A stretch of 64,000 nucleotides of DNA from Haemophilus haemolyticus (GTDB lineage Bacteria; Pseudomonadota; Gammaproteobacteria; Enterobacterales; Pasteurellaceae): contig NZ_LYCK01000001.1 in assembly GCF_001679045.1 (NCBI RefSeq), forward strand, positions 349,861-413,860, in the 5' to 3' direction. Positions within the stretch are counted from its first letter, which is position 1, and each line of letters begins with the position of its first letter. Position numbers and translations under genes: made by a program. Shown here in pieces: positions 9,838 to 20,046 of the stretch. A model generated the notes under the pieces. It searched no databases. It saw nothing but the letters and a program-made list of their open reading frames with translations, and was not told the origin of the DNA.

Positions 9838-10521
9838 ATGAATCATTTAGATCGACTTGAGCGCAAAATCGGCTATCGTTTTAATGATATTGCGCTCTTA
9901 AAGCAGGCACTTACGCATCGAAGTGCGGCGACTCAACATAATGAACGCCTAGAATTTCTAGGCGATTCTATTCTTAATTTTACTATCGCTGAGGCGCTTT
10001 ATCATCAGTTTCCACGTTGTAATGAAGGTGAACTGAGCCGTATGCGTGCTACTTTGGTGAGAGAACCCACTTTAGCGATTTTAGCGCGTCAATTTGAATT
10101 GGGCGATTATATGTCTCTTGGTTCTGGTGAGCTAAAGAGCGGTGGTTTTCGCCGCGAATCTATTCTTGCCGATTGTGTAGAAGCGATTATTGGCGCAATG
10201 TCTTTGGATCAAGGATTGACCGTGACGATCCAAGTGATTAGAAATTGGTATCAACAATTATTGGCTGAAATCAAACCGGGTGATAACCAAAAAGATGCGA
10301 AAACTCGTTTACAAGAATATTTACAAGGTAAACATCTGCCATTGCCAACTTATGAAGTGGTCAATATTCAAGGGGAAGCCCATTGCCAAATTTTCACGGT
10401 TGAATGCAAAGTGAAAAGTGCGGATAAAATTGACCGCACTTTTGTGGCAAAAGGATCTAGCCGTCGTAAAGCTGAACAAGCGGCAGCGGAACAAATTTTA
10501 AAAGTACTGGACATCAAATGA
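9838..10521 (+). CDS. rnc: Ribonuclease III
   Basis: Double-strand-specific endoribonuclease for rRNA maturation and sRNA-mRNA turnover, 227 aa. The signature [13 protein letters not shown] and the second metal-binding acidic residue in [11 protein letters not shown] are present. A C-terminal double-stranded-RNA-binding domain ends the protein. It begins one base after lepB and overlaps era by ATGA. Unusually, the region coding for the RNA-binding domain contains a USS core and an inverted near-USS (10414-10443) that would fold into a perfect 10-bp hairpin in the mRNA. Confidence 0.97.
   Translation: MNHLDRLERKIGYRFNDIALLKQALTHRSAATQHNERLEFLGDSILNFTIAEALYHQFPRCNEGELSRMRATLVREPTLAILARQFELGDYMSLGSGELKSGGFRRESILADCVEAIIGAMSLDQGLTVTIQVIRNWYQQLLAEIKPGDNQKDAKTRLQEYLQGKHLPLPTYEVVNIQGEAHCQIFTVECKVKSADKIDRTFVAKGSSRRKAEQAAAEQILKVLDIK
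10414..10443 (+). repeat. Inverted USS pair inside rnc
   Basis: AAAAGTGCGG (10414-10423) and CCGCACTTTT (10434-10443) with a 10-base loop, inside the reading frame and encoding [10 protein letters not shown]. The right arm includes an exact USS core; the left core ends in A instead of T. Between genes such pairs act as terminators, but here there is no extended U-tract after the stem. Confidence 0.8.
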
Positions 10522-11426
10522 CCGAACAATTCGACAAAACCTATTGCGGCTTTATTGCTATCGTAGGTCGCCCAAATGTGGGTAAATCAACGCTCTTAAA
10601 TAAAATTTTAGGACAAAAAATTTCAATTACATCACGTAAAGCACAAACCACGCGTCACCGCATTGTGGGAATTAAAACTGAAGGGGCGTATCAAGAAATC
10701 TATGTGGATACTCCAGGACTTCATATTGAAGAGAAACGTGCTATTAACCGTTTAATGAACCGCGCAGCAAGTAGTGCTATCGGCGATGTTGATTTAATTA
10801 TTTTTGTAGTAGATGGTACATACTGGAATGCAGATGATGAGATGGTGCTAAACAAATTACGCAATGCAAAAGAACCAGTTGTGCTTGCTATCAACAAAGT
10901 AGATAACATCAAAAATAAAGATGATTTGTTGCCGTTTATTACAGATCTTAGCAGTAAATTTAACTTTGCTCACATTGTGCCAATTTCTGCACAGCGTGGT
11001 AATAATGTTCATGAATTAGAGAAAATTGTACGTCAATCTTTACGCGAAGGCGTGCATCATTTTCCAGAAGATTATGTCACAGACCGTTCGCAACGTTTTA
11101 TGGCCTCGGAAATAATCCGTGAAAAATTAATGCGTTTTACGGGTGAAGAATTGCCTTATTCTGTTACTGTTGAAATTGAACAATTTAAAGTGAATGAACG
11201 TGGCACTTATGAAATAAATGGCTTAATTCTCGTTGAACGTGAAGGCCAGAAAAAAATGGTAATTGGTGCGGGCGGTCAAAAAATTAAAACCATTGGTATG
11301 GAAGCGCGTGCTGACATGGAACGTTTATTTGATAACAAAGTTCACCTCGAACTTTGGGTAAAGGTCAAATCTGGTTGGGCTGACGATGAACGTGCACTGC
11401 GTAGTTTAGGATATATGGATGAATAA
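10518..11426 (+). CDS. era: GTPase Era
   Basis: Essential GTPase that binds the 3' end of 16S rRNA and monitors 30S assembly, 302 aa. The G domain shows [10 protein letters not shown] (G1), DTPG (G3), NKVD (G4) and ISAQ (G5). A C-terminal KH domain has [11 protein letters not shown]. The start codon overlaps the rnc stop, which suggests translational coupling. The stop codon partly overlaps a USS core (11426-11434), and a strong terminator follows. Confidence 0.98.
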   Translation: MTEQFDKTYCGFIAIVGRPNVGKSTLLNKILGQKISITSRKAQTTRHRIVGIKTEGAYQEIYVDTPGLHIEEKRAINRLMNRAASSAIGDVDLIIFVVDGTYWNADDEMVLNKLRNAKEPVVLAINKVDNIKNKDDLLPFITDLSSKFNFAHIVPISAQRGNNVHELEKIVRQSLREGVHHFPEDYVTDRSQRFMASEIIREKLMRFTGEELPYSVTVEIEQFKVNERGTYEINGLILVEREGQKKMVIGAGGQKIKTIGMEARADMERLFDNKVHLELWVKVKSGWADDERALRSLGYMDE

Positions 11427-11456
11427 AGTGCGGTGAAATCCATAAGTAATAAATAG

Positions 11457-11488
11457 AAAAATCCCCATTATTGCGATGGGGATTTTTT
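11457..11488. terminator. Bidirectional terminator era/rsmC
   Basis: AAAAATCCCCAT (11457-11468), seven-base loop, ATGGGGATTTTT (11476-11487). The A-rich left arm and T-rich right tail let it work for era on the plus strand and for rsmC on the minus strand. Confidence 0.9.
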
Positions 11489-11493
11489 TGTTT

Positions 11494-12486
11494 CTAATTT
11501 TTCACTGAATACACTTTAAATTTTCCTGTTTGAGCAAGCACTTCGTAATCACCGAAATGTTGTCTAAGTAATTCGGGATAAGGCAAAAATGCATTGGCGA
11601 CAATACGTAATTCTCCACCTTGATTGAGGTGCCATTTTGCTTGAGTGATGAGTTCTGTCACTGCTCGATAGGCGGTATCAATGCCATTATGGAATGGAGG
11701 ATTAGAAATGATCAAATCAAATTTTCCTTCTATATCAGAAAAGACATCACTGGCGTAAACCTCGCCTTGTAATTGATTTTCCGAAAGTGTTTTACGTGCT
11801 GATTCTAATGCCATTGCGTGAATATCAGTCATGGTAATTTGTGCATTAGGAGAGCTTTTTTTTATCATAGAGCCAATTACTCCTGCTCCACAGCCAAGAT
11901 CGAGCACTTTTCCTTTTATTTTATTATCAATGGTTGAAAGTAACAGTTCTGTGCCCGTATCTAATTCCGCAGCACTAAATACCCCAGGTAAACTATATAT
12001 AGTTAAGTCTTCTAGCGTAGGATGTTGATAGGTTTTCCAGAAATTTTTAAGTTCAAAGTGCGGTTTGTTTTGTAGTGAAAAATGATATAAACCGCAACGA
12101 CGAGCAGAGTCAATTTTCGCTATTTCACCATAGGGTTCTAATGTTTTTTCTACTGAACGTACACCACAACGATTTTCTCCAATAATTAATATTTCTTGGC
12201 CAATAGGAGCCTTAGCTAATAGTTGAAGCAGTTGGAAATTGACTTCTTGTTTGTTTTTAGTCCAATAATAAACGATTAAATCAGTTTGGCCTTGAAATTC
12301 AACGGAAAAATTGACCGCACTTTGTGTTCTTGCATAGTCAAAATAGCAGCTCCAAATTTGGATTGATGGGTATTTTGAGGCTAATGTTTGAGGAAAATTA
12401 TCAGAAATACCGCCAGCAAATAATACCGATTTTCCATCAAAAAATGAAAGATGTCGTTCTAAAACTTGGCTTTCTAGAGAAATCAC
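11494..12486 (-). CDS. rsmC: 16S rRNA (guanine-1207-N2)-methyltransferase
   Basis: Methylates G1207 of 16S rRNA in the 30S subunit. The protein is 330 aa, with the duplicated methyltransferase layout of RsmC. A degenerate N-terminal domain precedes a C-terminal catalytic domain with the SAM-binding motif VLDLGCGAGVIGS and the base-flipping motif ISNPPFHNG. The reading begins at a GTG (12486) with only a weak ribosome site. It is divergent from the lipoprotein-holD-rimI genes; rsmC divergent from holD-rimI is also the E. coli arrangement. Two USS copies lie inside (12056, 12314). Confidence 0.92.
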   Translation of the reverse strand: MISLESQVLERHLSFFDGKSVLFAGGISDNFPQTLASKYPSIQIWSCYFDYARTQSAVNFSVEFQGQTDLIVYYWTKNKQEVNFQLLQLLAKAPIGQEILIIGENRCGVRSVEKTLEPYGEIAKIDSARRCGLYHFSLQNKPHFELKNFWKTYQHPTLEDLTIYSLPGVFSAAELDTGTELLLSTIDNKIKGKVLDLGCGAGVIGSMIKKSSPNAQITMTDIHAMALESARKTLSENQLQGEVYASDVFSDIEGKFDLIISNPPFHNGIDTAYRAVTELITQAKWHLNQGGELRIVANAFLPYPELLRQHFGDYEVLAQTGKFKVYSVKN

Positions 12487-12580
12487 GCTTTGAATCCTAT
12501 GGGTTATTAGTTAAAATTACTCGCTATTTTAGCAAAATTATTAATAAAAATTGATTAAAACTATTTTAGGAAAATCCTTT

Positions 12581-13168
12581 ATGAAAAAAATTCTCTCTGC
12601 AGCCTTAATGGCAACATTACTATCTGGATGTCAAGTTCTCGACCTTGTTCAAGGTACGCCTCAAAAGGCATCTAAAGTATCAAAGCCGGTATTAACTCCT
12701 GCTCAAACCGAAGTATTACAAAAGTTAGATGCACAGTTTCAGCGTATTTCAGCTAAAGGTATCGAAATTGAATTCAATGGCGAGAAATATGTGAAACAAA
12801 CACAAGCGGTAAAAGGTGACGATCCTCGTTTTGTGAGTTTGGCATTAAGTAAAAACAGTGAGGCTCGTAAAGCTGTGCTAAGTGATACATTCTATTTAAC
12901 TGATGTTTCTCATGAGAAAGCTATTACGGAACGTTATTTTGCAAAAAATAAAGAGACCTGCCAGTTACAGGCTGTGAAGTCAGATATTCATGATTATTAT
13001 GCTTGTGCCAGTGATAAATTTAAACGTTATGTTGCTTTAGTGCATAAAGATAAAAATATTATTGCTTATCGTAGTTATACCTCATATCAAGTGGAACCTA
13101 CTCAGGCTGAAGAACGTGTGATTATTAAGGCATTAGTCGATTATCCATTTGATAGTATTGCTCGTTAA
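12581..13168 (+). CDS. Putative lipoprotein of unknown function
   Basis: A 195-aa protein that I do not recognise as a named family. The N-terminus is a lipoprotein signal, MKKILSAALMATLLSGC, with the lipobox LSGC giving an acylated Cys17. Residue 18 is Gln, not Asp, which favours outer-membrane sorting by Lol. The rest is soluble and Lys-rich, with two further cysteines (about TCQLQAV and YYACASD) that could form a disulfide. I chose the ATG at 12581 because the signal starts there and AGGA lies upstream; the frame is open from 12551. holD follows one base after the stop. Confidence 0.85.
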   Translation: MKKILSAALMATLLSGCQVLDLVQGTPQKASKVSKPVLTPAQTEVLQKLDAQFQRISAKGIEIEFNGEKYVKQTQAVKGDDPRFVSLALSKNSEARKAVLSDTFYLTDVSHEKAITERYFAKNKETCQLQAVKSDIHDYYACASDKFKRYVALVHKDKNIIAYRSYTSYQVEPTQAEERVIIKALVDYPFDSIAR

Positions 13169-13169
13169 T

Positions 13170-13574
13170 ATGAATAGACGCGATCTTCTTTTACAAGAAA
13201 TGGGCATTTCCCAGTGGACGTTATATCGCCCAGAGGTGCTACAAGGTTCGGTAGGAATTAGTGTTGCTGAGAATATCCGCTTTATCACTGTTTCTGATGA
13301 AAATATAAGTGGCTCGCCTTTGTTGGCTGATGTGCTACTCAGCCTTGATCTTAAAAAAGAAGATTGCTTATGTTTGAATTACGATCAAATCCAGCATATT
13401 GAATGTAAGCAGCCTATTCGTTACTGGTTACTATCAGAAAATAACGACAAAATTGACCGTACTTTATCATTTTGTATGCAGGCTGAGCGTGTTTATCGCT
13501 CGCCAAGTTGGCAACAATTTCAATCTAATCACCAAGCCAAACGCGAGTTGTGGCAACAAATTCAGCAGCCTTAA
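13170..13574 (+). CDS. holD: DNA polymerase III psi subunit
   Basis: Psi subunit of the clamp-loader complex, which links the chi subunit, and through it SSB, to the gamma/tau complex. The product is 134 aa. The N-terminal chi-binding region is recognisable (RRDLLLQEMGISQWTLYRP), with the family's R-x-E/A-V/A-LQG continuation. The ATG at 13170 is chosen over an upstream frame from 13149 because family members start with the RRD segment. The pairing holD-rimI is conserved in enterobacteria. rimI starts two bases after the stop. Confidence 0.92.
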   Translation: MNRRDLLLQEMGISQWTLYRPEVLQGSVGISVAENIRFITVSDENISGSPLLADVLLSLDLKKEDCLCLNYDQIQHIECKQPIRYWLLSENNDKIDRTLSFCMQAERVYRSPSWQQFQSNHQAKRELWQQIQQP

Positions 13575-13576
13575 TT

Positions 13577-14017
13577 ATGTCTATTATTTCTCAAATTGAA
13601 GCCAGTGATTTCGACCGATTGTATGAAATCGAGCAGCAAGCACATCTTGTGCCTTGGTCATTTGGTACGTTAAAAAACAATCAAGGTGAGCGTTATCTCA
13701 ATTTAAAATTAATAGAGAATAATCAGATTATTGGTTTCGCTATTTGCCAAACAGTATTGGATGAAGCGACTTTGTTTAATATTGCTATTGTACCCTCTCA
13801 TCAAGGTAATGGATTTGGGAAATTATTGTTGAATGAGTTAATCGCTCGATTGAAAGAAAAAGGTGTTCAGACCTTATGGCTAGAAGTCAGAGAGTCTAAC
13901 CCAGCTCGTTTCTTGTATGAAAAAATTGGTTTTAATGAAGTTGATATTCGAAAAAATTATTATCCGAAACCTAGTGGCGGACGAGAAAATGCCGTAGTAA
14001 TGGCCTATTATTTATAG
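13577..14017 (+). CDS. rimI: Ribosomal protein S18 alanine N-acetyltransferase
   Basis: GNAT-fold enzyme that acetylates the N-terminal Ala of ribosomal protein S18, 146 aa. The acetyl-CoA loop is IVPSHQGNGFGKLLL (the Q/RxxGxG/A motif). The catalytic region WLEVRESNPARFLYEKIGF is typical of RimI. The ATG at 13577 has little ribosome site of its own and probably depends on coupling to holD, which ends just upstream. A strong shared terminator follows. Confidence 0.95.
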   Translation: MSIISQIEASDFDRLYEIEQQAHLVPWSFGTLKNNQGERYLNLKLIENNQIIGFAICQTVLDEATLFNIAIVPSHQGNGFGKLLLNELIARLKEKGVQTLWLEVRESNPARFLYEKIGFNEVDIRKNYYPKPSGGRENAVVMAYYL

Positions 14018-14026
14018 ATACAAATG

Positions 14027-14064
14027 ATATAGCCTAGGATGTTTATCCTAGGCTATATTTTTTT
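14027..14064. terminator. Bidirectional terminator rimI/fdhE
   Basis: A 14-bp perfect stem: ATATAGCCTAGGAT (14027-14040), loop GTTT, ATCCTAGGCTATAT (14045-14058), then T-rich sequence that runs into the fdhE stop codon. Confidence 0.9.
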
Positions 14065-14971
14065 ATGCTTCTTCTGCTGGAAAAACAAATGGATTTAATC
14101 CGCTGCGTGCGAAACCTTTTTCTTCCATTTCAATGTCTAAGAAAATAGAAGCCAAATCATCGGCTACTGGCTCTACATGAGGATCTTTTTCTTGGAACAT
14201 AATTTTCAAGTAACTTTCACAGCTACCACAGGTTTCAGCACGAACAAGTGCAAGTTCTTCATCTAATGACCACATTTCAAGTTTGTCGTGGCTATTACAG
14301 TTGGTGCATTGTGCGCGTACTAAATTCCATTCACTTTCACATAAATTACAATGTAAGTAGCGTAAACCTTGTGATGTACCAATTTGTACAATACTTGCAA
14401 CAGGCAATGAGCCACAAACAGGGCAGTGATGTAAATTTTCAGCGTTTTCAACTCGGCTATTATGAGGAATTTGTTGAGCTGCTTGTAACCAATAAAGTGA
14501 AAGTGCGGCCCAGATAAAGACGGCTTTATCACTGCTGACTAAATTAAATTCTTGTGCTAAGAGTTTATTTGCCATTTCTTCTAATTCGGCAGAGGATGCT
14601 TTTTCAAGAAATTCAACTGTCGCGGCGACTTGTTCATTAGCCTTTGGTTTAATCTCATCAAGAATTTCAGTTAAGTATTCATGCCAGATGCTGTTTCTTT
14701 TAAAGGTTTTTGCATTTAGTGGCTCGATATCATTTAGCTGTTCAAATTGTTGTAGCGGTAAAGGATTTTTTTCTAACGTGGAAAGTTGGCTTTCAACTAT
14801 GTCTGCAGCAAATAATAAATAATCTGATAGTGGGTGGTTTTGTGCTAAGTCTCTTAAACGTTTTGCTCTGCGTTGATAAAGATTTTTAGGATTGGCAAAT
14901 AATACAGCAGGTGTTTGGAAAGAATTCGCTGCTTGTTTGATTTCTGATTCTGATAAGATTTTGATACTCAT
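14063..14971 (-). CDS. fdhE: Formate dehydrogenase accessory protein FdhE
   Basis: Cytoplasmic chaperone needed to make active membrane formate dehydrogenases before Tat export, 302 aa. The C-terminal half carries the paired CxxC motifs of an iron-binding rubredoxin-like fold: [27 protein letters not shown] and TCGSCESYL. It is last in the fdxG-fdxH-fdnI-fdhE row but is separated from fdnI by a USS-pair terminator at 14994-15025. Its level may thus depend on readthrough or a local promoter. Confidence 0.96.
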   Translation of the reverse strand: MSIKILSESEIKQAANSFQTPAVLFANPKNLYQRRAKRLRDLAQNHPLSDYLLFAADIVESQLSTLEKNPLPLQQFEQLNDIEPLNAKTFKRNSIWHEYLTEILDEIKPKANEQVAATVEFLEKASSAELEEMANKLLAQEFNLVSSDKAVFIWAALSLYWLQAAQQIPHNSRVENAENLHHCPVCGSLPVASIVQIGTSQGLRYLHCNLCESEWNLVRAQCTNCNSHDKLEMWSLDEELALVRAETCGSCESYLKIMFQEKDPHVEPVADDLASIFLDIEMEEKGFARSGLNPFVFPAEEA

Positions 14972-14993
14972 GTTCTTTTCTCACTTTCATAAT

Positions 14994-15025
14994 AAAAAGT
15001 GCGGTCAATTTTAACCGCACTTTTT
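14994..15025. terminator. Paired-USS terminator between fdnI and fdhE
   Basis: AAAAAGTGCGGT (14994-15005), loop CAATTTTA, ACCGCACTTTTT (15014-15025). A 12-bp perfect stem with exact USS cores in both arms. A- and T-rich flanks make it a terminator on either strand; in context it would end the fdnI transcript before fdhE. Confidence 0.85.
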
Positions 15026-15044
15026 TCTTTTTCAAGATTTCAGC

Positions 15045-15761
15045 TTATTTGCCAAATCCTTTAAATAATACTTTGGTTTTGCCTTTTTTACCTGATTGCT
15101 CGTTGAGTAAATCTTTTTCAAGCTCAGGTAAAATTTCTTCGCGATACCATTTCGGGTGGTGTTTTTTCGCCCAACGAACGGTTACCCAACCTTCAATGAT
15201 TCCTCGAATCGAACCTTTAATCCAGAATGCCATATACATATGCACTAAGATACCAGTGAATAACATAAATGCACTCAAAGAATGGAGCAGAATCGAAAAA
15301 CGCAATACTGGGATTGAGAAGTAGTGCGAAAAATATTGACGCCACATAATGATGCCAGTGACTAATAACGTTACCATCGCCAAATTTAATGTCCAGAAGA
15401 GCATTTTTTGACCAAGGTTATATTTGCCATTATCAGCAACCGCGTGTTCATTCCCTTTAAGAACTTCAACGACACCTTTTGCCCAGCGAATATCGTTTTT
15501 CTCTGGAATATTGTGATCCCAGTACAATAATGCCAAGTAGATGAAGGCAAAGAACATTAAAATCCCAGTAAATGGGTGAATTGCACGCGCAATTTGTGGT
15601 GTACCTAAAATTTCTGTTAACCATGCGAAATCAGGGAAGAAAAACGCAACACCAGTGAACATTGTCATAAAGAAACAGATTACCAACATCCAGTGACTGA
15701 TACGCGCTGGTGTTCTATGGCGGACGATTCGAGTATCGTTGTTGATCTCAATTTTACTCAT
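15045..15761 (-). CDS. fdnI: Formate dehydrogenase-N cytochrome b556 (gamma) subunit
   Basis: Membrane subunit that takes electrons from the FdxH beta subunit through two b hemes to menaquinone at the cytoplasmic side. The product is 238 aa with four predicted membrane helices. Candidate heme ligands lie in [16 protein letters not shown] and the [16 protein letters not shown] region. It is longer than E. coli FdnI by about 20 residues because of a Lys-rich C-terminal tail ([14 protein letters not shown]). The ATG at 15761 follows AAGGGGG and overlaps the end of fdxH by 8 bases. Confidence 0.95.
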   Translation of the reverse strand: MSKIEINNDTRIVRHRTPARISHWMLVICFFMTMFTGVAFFFPDFAWLTEILGTPQIARAIHPFTGILMFFAFIYLALLYWDHNIPEKNDIRWAKGVVEVLKGNEHAVADNGKYNLGQKMLFWTLNLAMVTLLVTGIIMWRQYFSHYFSIPVLRFSILLHSLSAFMLFTGILVHMYMAFWIKGSIRGIIEGWVTVRWAKKHHPKWYREEILPELEKDLLNEQSGKKGKTKVLFKGFGK

Positions 15762-16686
15762 TGTTTTCCCCCTTAGATGGTTTTTCTTCTTCAAATTCGT
15801 GGTGATGATCTTCCACATCTTCTTCAATATTAGGACCCACAGTTAAGTAGTGAGCGATTTCAGCTAATGCCAAGCCACCCATTGCAACTGCCGCTACTGG
15901 TTTCAATACATCTTTCCATAAGGTCACACTTAAATCAATTTGTGGATCTTTTGGAAGACCATTGTAAAGCTCTGGTTTATCAGCGTGATGTAACACATAC
16001 ATTACGTGTGTTCCGCCTACGCCTGGAGGATCGTAAAGTCCTGCATTTTCATAACCACGAGATTTTAAATCAGCTATGCGTTTTTCTGCGTAGAGCTTCA
16101 TTTCTTCTTTAGAACCAAAACGAATAGCACCAGTTGGACAAGTTTTCACACATGCAGGCTCTTGACCTACAGAAACACGGTCCACACAAAGGGTACATTT
16201 GTACACACGGTTGTCATCTGGATTCATACGTGGAATGTTGAACGGACAGCCAGCAATACAATAACCACATCCGATACATTTATCAGATTGGAAGTCCACG
16301 ATACCGTTTTTGTATTGAATGATAGCTCCTGGTGATGGACAAGCTTTTAAACAGCCTGGCTCAGCACAGTGCATACATCCATCTTTACGGATTAGCCATT
16401 CTAAACGATCGTTTTCCTCTACTTCGTTAAAACGCATCACAGTCCATGCTTTAGCATTTAGATCTACAGGGTTATCGTAAATACCATGACACTGCGCATT
16501 TACATCAGAGCGGATGTCATTCCACTCTGAGCAGCCAACTTGGCAAGCTTTACAACCGATACATGTACTGACATCGATTAATTTTGCCACTTCAACTTTA
16601 TGATCACGCGCTTGTGGTGCTGGCGTTAAACCTGAAGTTGCGGAGATTTTAATAATATCTTGAGATTGTACATCCATTGCTCGCAT
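15754..16686 (-). CDS. fdxH: Formate dehydrogenase iron-sulfur (beta) subunit
   Basis: Periplasm-facing electron-transfer subunit with four [4Fe-4S] clusters, 310 aa. The cysteine groups are [35 protein letters not shown] and CTLCVDRV with PACVKTC. A single C-terminal membrane helix ([18 protein letters not shown]) precedes an acidic, His-rich tail. It starts one base after the fdxG stop with GGAGG at good spacing, and its 3' end overlaps fdnI. It carries no signal peptide and should be co-exported with FdxG by Tat. Confidence 0.97.
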   Translation of the reverse strand: MRAMDVQSQDIIKISATSGLTPAPQARDHKVEVAKLIDVSTCIGCKACQVGCSEWNDIRSDVNAQCHGIYDNPVDLNAKAWTVMRFNEVEENDRLEWLIRKDGCMHCAEPGCLKACPSPGAIIQYKNGIVDFQSDKCIGCGYCIAGCPFNIPRMNPDDNRVYKCTLCVDRVSVGQEPACVKTCPTGAIRFGSKEEMKLYAEKRIADLKSRGYENAGLYDPPGVGGTHVMYVLHHADKPELYNGLPKDPQIDLSVTLWKDVLKPVAAVAMGGLALAEIAHYLTVGPNIEEDVEDHHHEFEEEKPSKGENNE

Positions 16687-16687
16687 A

Positions 16688-19600
16688 TTATGCCTCCGCC
16701 TTTTCTACGTTCACCAAGAAAGTTTTATATTCCGGTGTTTGTGTAATTGATTCACCCCAAGATGGTGTTAAGGTATTTGCTGAGAAACCACGGTTACCTT
16801 TACCATTTAAGGATTTCATATTCCAGTGAATTGGAATACCAATATGGTGAACTGTGCGTCCATCGATTTCTAAATCTTTCAAACGTTTAGTCACAACGGC
16901 AACCGCTTTGATGTAACCACGTCTTGAAGTGACTTTTACCATATCACCTTTTTGGATGCCTTTTTCTGCAGCTAATTTCTCGCCAATTTCCACAAACTGT
17001 TGTGGTTGAGCGATGATGTTTAGAGCAGATTGAGCTGTCCAACTGTGGAAGTGTTCAGTTAAACGATAAGTTGTAGCCACAAATGGATACTCTTTATTTG
17101 AACCAATAAACTCACGGTCTTCTTTATAGATACGGATAGTTGGATCCGTTACTACACTTGGATGAAGTGGGTTAGTATCAATTGGGCTTTCAATCGGTTC
17201 AAAGTGTTCTGGTACTGGACCATTATTGATTTTATCAACAGCGAATAGACGACCAACACCTTCCGCAGACATAATAAACGGACCTGCATCTGAACCTGGC
17301 GGTTGCGCACCGTAGTCAGCAATGTCATACCAGTTCCAGTTTTTACCATTCCATTTAATTAATTGGCGGTGTTTGTCCCATGGATTACCGTTGATATCTA
17401 ATGATGCGCGATTGTAAAGAACGCGACGATTTGCAGGCCATGCAAAGCCCCAGCCTACAGTACAACCTAATCCTGAAGGGTCAGAATTATCACGATTTGC
17501 CATTTGGTTACCTTTTTCTGTCCATTGACCAACATAGAGCCAGTTTCCGGATGTGGTAGTACCATCATCTCTTAAGTGAGCAAATCCATTTAATAATTGA
17601 CCTTTCTTATAGATGAGATTGTTATTCGCATCATAAAGATCTTCAAGTGCATAACCATTAAGCTCTTTGGCTAGTTCAGCTGAGCTTGGTGAATGTGGTT
17701 GAGCATAATTCCAGGTCATCGCTTCAAAGGATTCAATACCACGACCACCTTCTTTTTTATAAAGGTCGTGCATTTCTTCACGAATCATGGAAAGAATTTC
17801 AACATCAGGCATTGCTTCGCCAGGTTGATCACAACCTTTCCAGTGCCATTGTGCCCAACGACCTGAGTTGGCAATAGAACCATCTTCTTCTGCGAAACAG
17901 GTTGTAGGTAAACGGAATACCTCAGTTTGAATTTCTGCTGGATTTACATTGTTAGATTCACCAAAGTTTTTCCAGAACTCAGAACTTTCAGTTTGTAATG
18001 GATCAAGCACAACTAAGTATTTTAATTTACTCATACCCGCAACAGTTTTGTTTTTGTTCGGTAAAGAGTTTAATACGTTGAAACCTTGTAAAATCCAGCC
18101 GTTTAATTCACCATCATGCATCATTTTTACATGCGTGATAGGGTCATAAACACGGTCAACTTTAGGGATGAAATCAAAGCCCCAGCCATTTTCTTTTGTA
18201 GCTTTATCTCCGTAGAAGGTTTTCATCATACTTACGAAGAATTTTGAGGTATTACGATAATAGTTGACTTGATTAGGCACGATATCTTTCGGCGTAATCG
18301 CATTCATATATTGTTCGTAAGAGGTTTCTTTTTCGTTTGGTAAACGCATATAGCCTGGCAACATTGTTGGTAGTAGGCCCATATCAGTTGTACCTTGAAC
18401 ATTTGAGTGTCCACGAAGTGCATTAATACCGCCTCCTGGCATACCAATATTACCTAAAAGTAATTGGATCATCGCCATAGAACGAATATTTTGTGTACCG
18501 ATTGTGTGCTCTGTAAAACCTAATGCATATAAGTGCGTCATTGTTTTATTTGGCGCAGAAGTTTTACCGATTTCTTCACAAATTTGTAAGAACACTTTTT
18601 GTTTTACGCCGGTAACGCGTTCAACCATTTCTGGAGTATAACGAGAAACGTGATCTTTTAAGATATTAATTACACAACGAGGGTGTTGTAATGTCATATC
18701 ACGTTTTGCATTGCCGTTTTCATCAAATTGGTAATTCCAAGTTGATTTATCGTAATTGCGTCTTTCTTCGTTAAAGCCAGAGAATAAACCGTCTTCAAAC
18801 TTATAGCCTTCATTAATTAAGAATGATGCATTGGTATAGTGTTTAACGTATTCGTGTTGAATCTGATTAGTTTCCAATAGGTAACGGATTACGCCCATTA
18901 AGAACGCAATATCAGAACCAGAACGAATTGGTGCGTGAAGGTCAGCAACAGATGCTGTACGGTTAAAGCGAGGGTCAACTACGATGATTTTCGCACCGTT
19001 TTTCTTCGCTTCAATTGCCCAACGGAAGCCAACAGGGTGAGCTTCGGCAGGGTTACCACCTTGAACAAGAATAAGGTTTGCGTTTTTGATATCAACCCAG
19101 TTATTTGTCATGGCACCGCGACCAAATGATGGAGCAAGACTTGCTACCGTTGGTCCGTGTCAAGTATTAGCTTGGTTACATACCGGCAACATCCCTAACA
19201 TTCGGATCCATTTATGGGTGAGTAACGCGGCTTCATTACTGATAGCGGATGCGGTCATAATCCCAGTGGTGGTCCAACGGTTTACAGTATTACCTGCAGC
19301 ATTTTTTTCAACGAAGTTGGCATCACGGTCATCTTTCATTAAACGGGCAATACGCTTAATAGCATCATGCCAAGAAATGCGTTCCCATTTATCAGAGCCC
19401 GGTGCACGATATTCAGGATATAAACAGCGGCTTTCGCTATTTACATAATCAAGGGCGCCAGCACCTTTAGGACAGAGTGCACCACGGCTAACCGGATGAT
19501 CTGGATCGCCCTCGAGATGGAATAATTTTGAACGAGTATTGGTGCCAGTGTGGCTGCTTAACGTATCGTAAGGTTTGCCTGTGCTATAAAGCAACATACC

Positions 19601-19771
19601 ACAGCTTACGGAACAATATGTACAAGTGTTACGAGATTCAAATGCGCGTAATAATTTGTATTCACGCGGCGCAGCTAACGCACTTGCTGGGGCAAAACCC
19701 AACATCGCAGCCGATGTTCCCGCCATACCACCTGCACAGACCTTAAAGAATTTTCTTCTTGAGATCTGCAT
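16688..19771 (-). CDS. fdxG: Formate dehydrogenase-N catalytic (alpha) subunit, selenoprotein
   Basis: Periplasmic molybdenum enzyme that oxidises formate to CO2 during anaerobic respiration. The full product is about 1027 aa. It begins at the ATG at 19771, behind AAAGGAG, with a twin-arginine signal (SRRKFFK) followed by a hydrophobic stretch. The [4Fe-4S] motif is [11 protein letters not shown] with a later ALCPKG. An in-frame TGA at 19160-19162 sits between CNQANT and [10 protein letters not shown], exactly where E. coli FdnG has selenocysteine, and a SECIS-like hairpin follows. It is therefore one gene, not two, and translation needs the Sel machinery encoded elsewhere. fdxH follows with one base between. 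Confidence 0.96.
19131..19148 (-). promoter_or_regulatory. Bacterial SECIS element in fdxG
   Basis: On the coding strand, GGTAGCAAGTCTTGCTCC begins 11 bases after the TGA. It folds as two G-C pairs, one bulged U, then five pairs closing a GUC loop. A bulged U and a short G-U-containing apical loop are what SelB recognises in E. coli fdhF and fdnG. Confidence 0.85.
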
Positions 19772-19792
19772 AATCACTCCTTTCAACAACAA

Positions 19793-20046
19793 GTTGTTGA
19801 GATATTTAGATAGTAATAAATTCGTTTAGTGTAACTAGATAATTTGGTTGATTTCGTTAAAATAACGTTACTCAACATAGTAAATTGGTTCAAAAGTAGG
19901 CCAATTTATGGGCGACTAGAATAACGATTTTTTAACGATAAATCCATAATCAAATGGCATTATAACGCAGAAATATTATGATCTAGATCATAAATTTACA
20001 AAAATATTAACATTTTTTTTACATTTTAGTAATGGGTAGGTAAAGA
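19793..20046. promoter_or_regulatory. Divergent control region fdxG/fdhD
   Basis: An AT-rich gap of about 250 bases between divergent formate dehydrogenase genes. The clearest element is an 18-bp perfect palindrome, TTATGATCTAGATCATAA (19976-19993), 53 bases before the fdhD start. It keeps the inner GATCTAGATC of the CRP consensus and the TGAT/ATCA spacing of the FNR consensus, but matches neither fully. A half-site TTGAT lies near 19847-19855 on the fdxG side. Promoter elements for either gene could not be fixed with confidence. Confidence 0.5.

Noticed and set aside
16688..19771. fdxG as a frameshifted or nonsense pseudogene.
   Set aside because: The interruption is a UGA at the known selenocysteine site with a SECIS-like hairpin, and the accessory genes fdhE and fdhD are intact.
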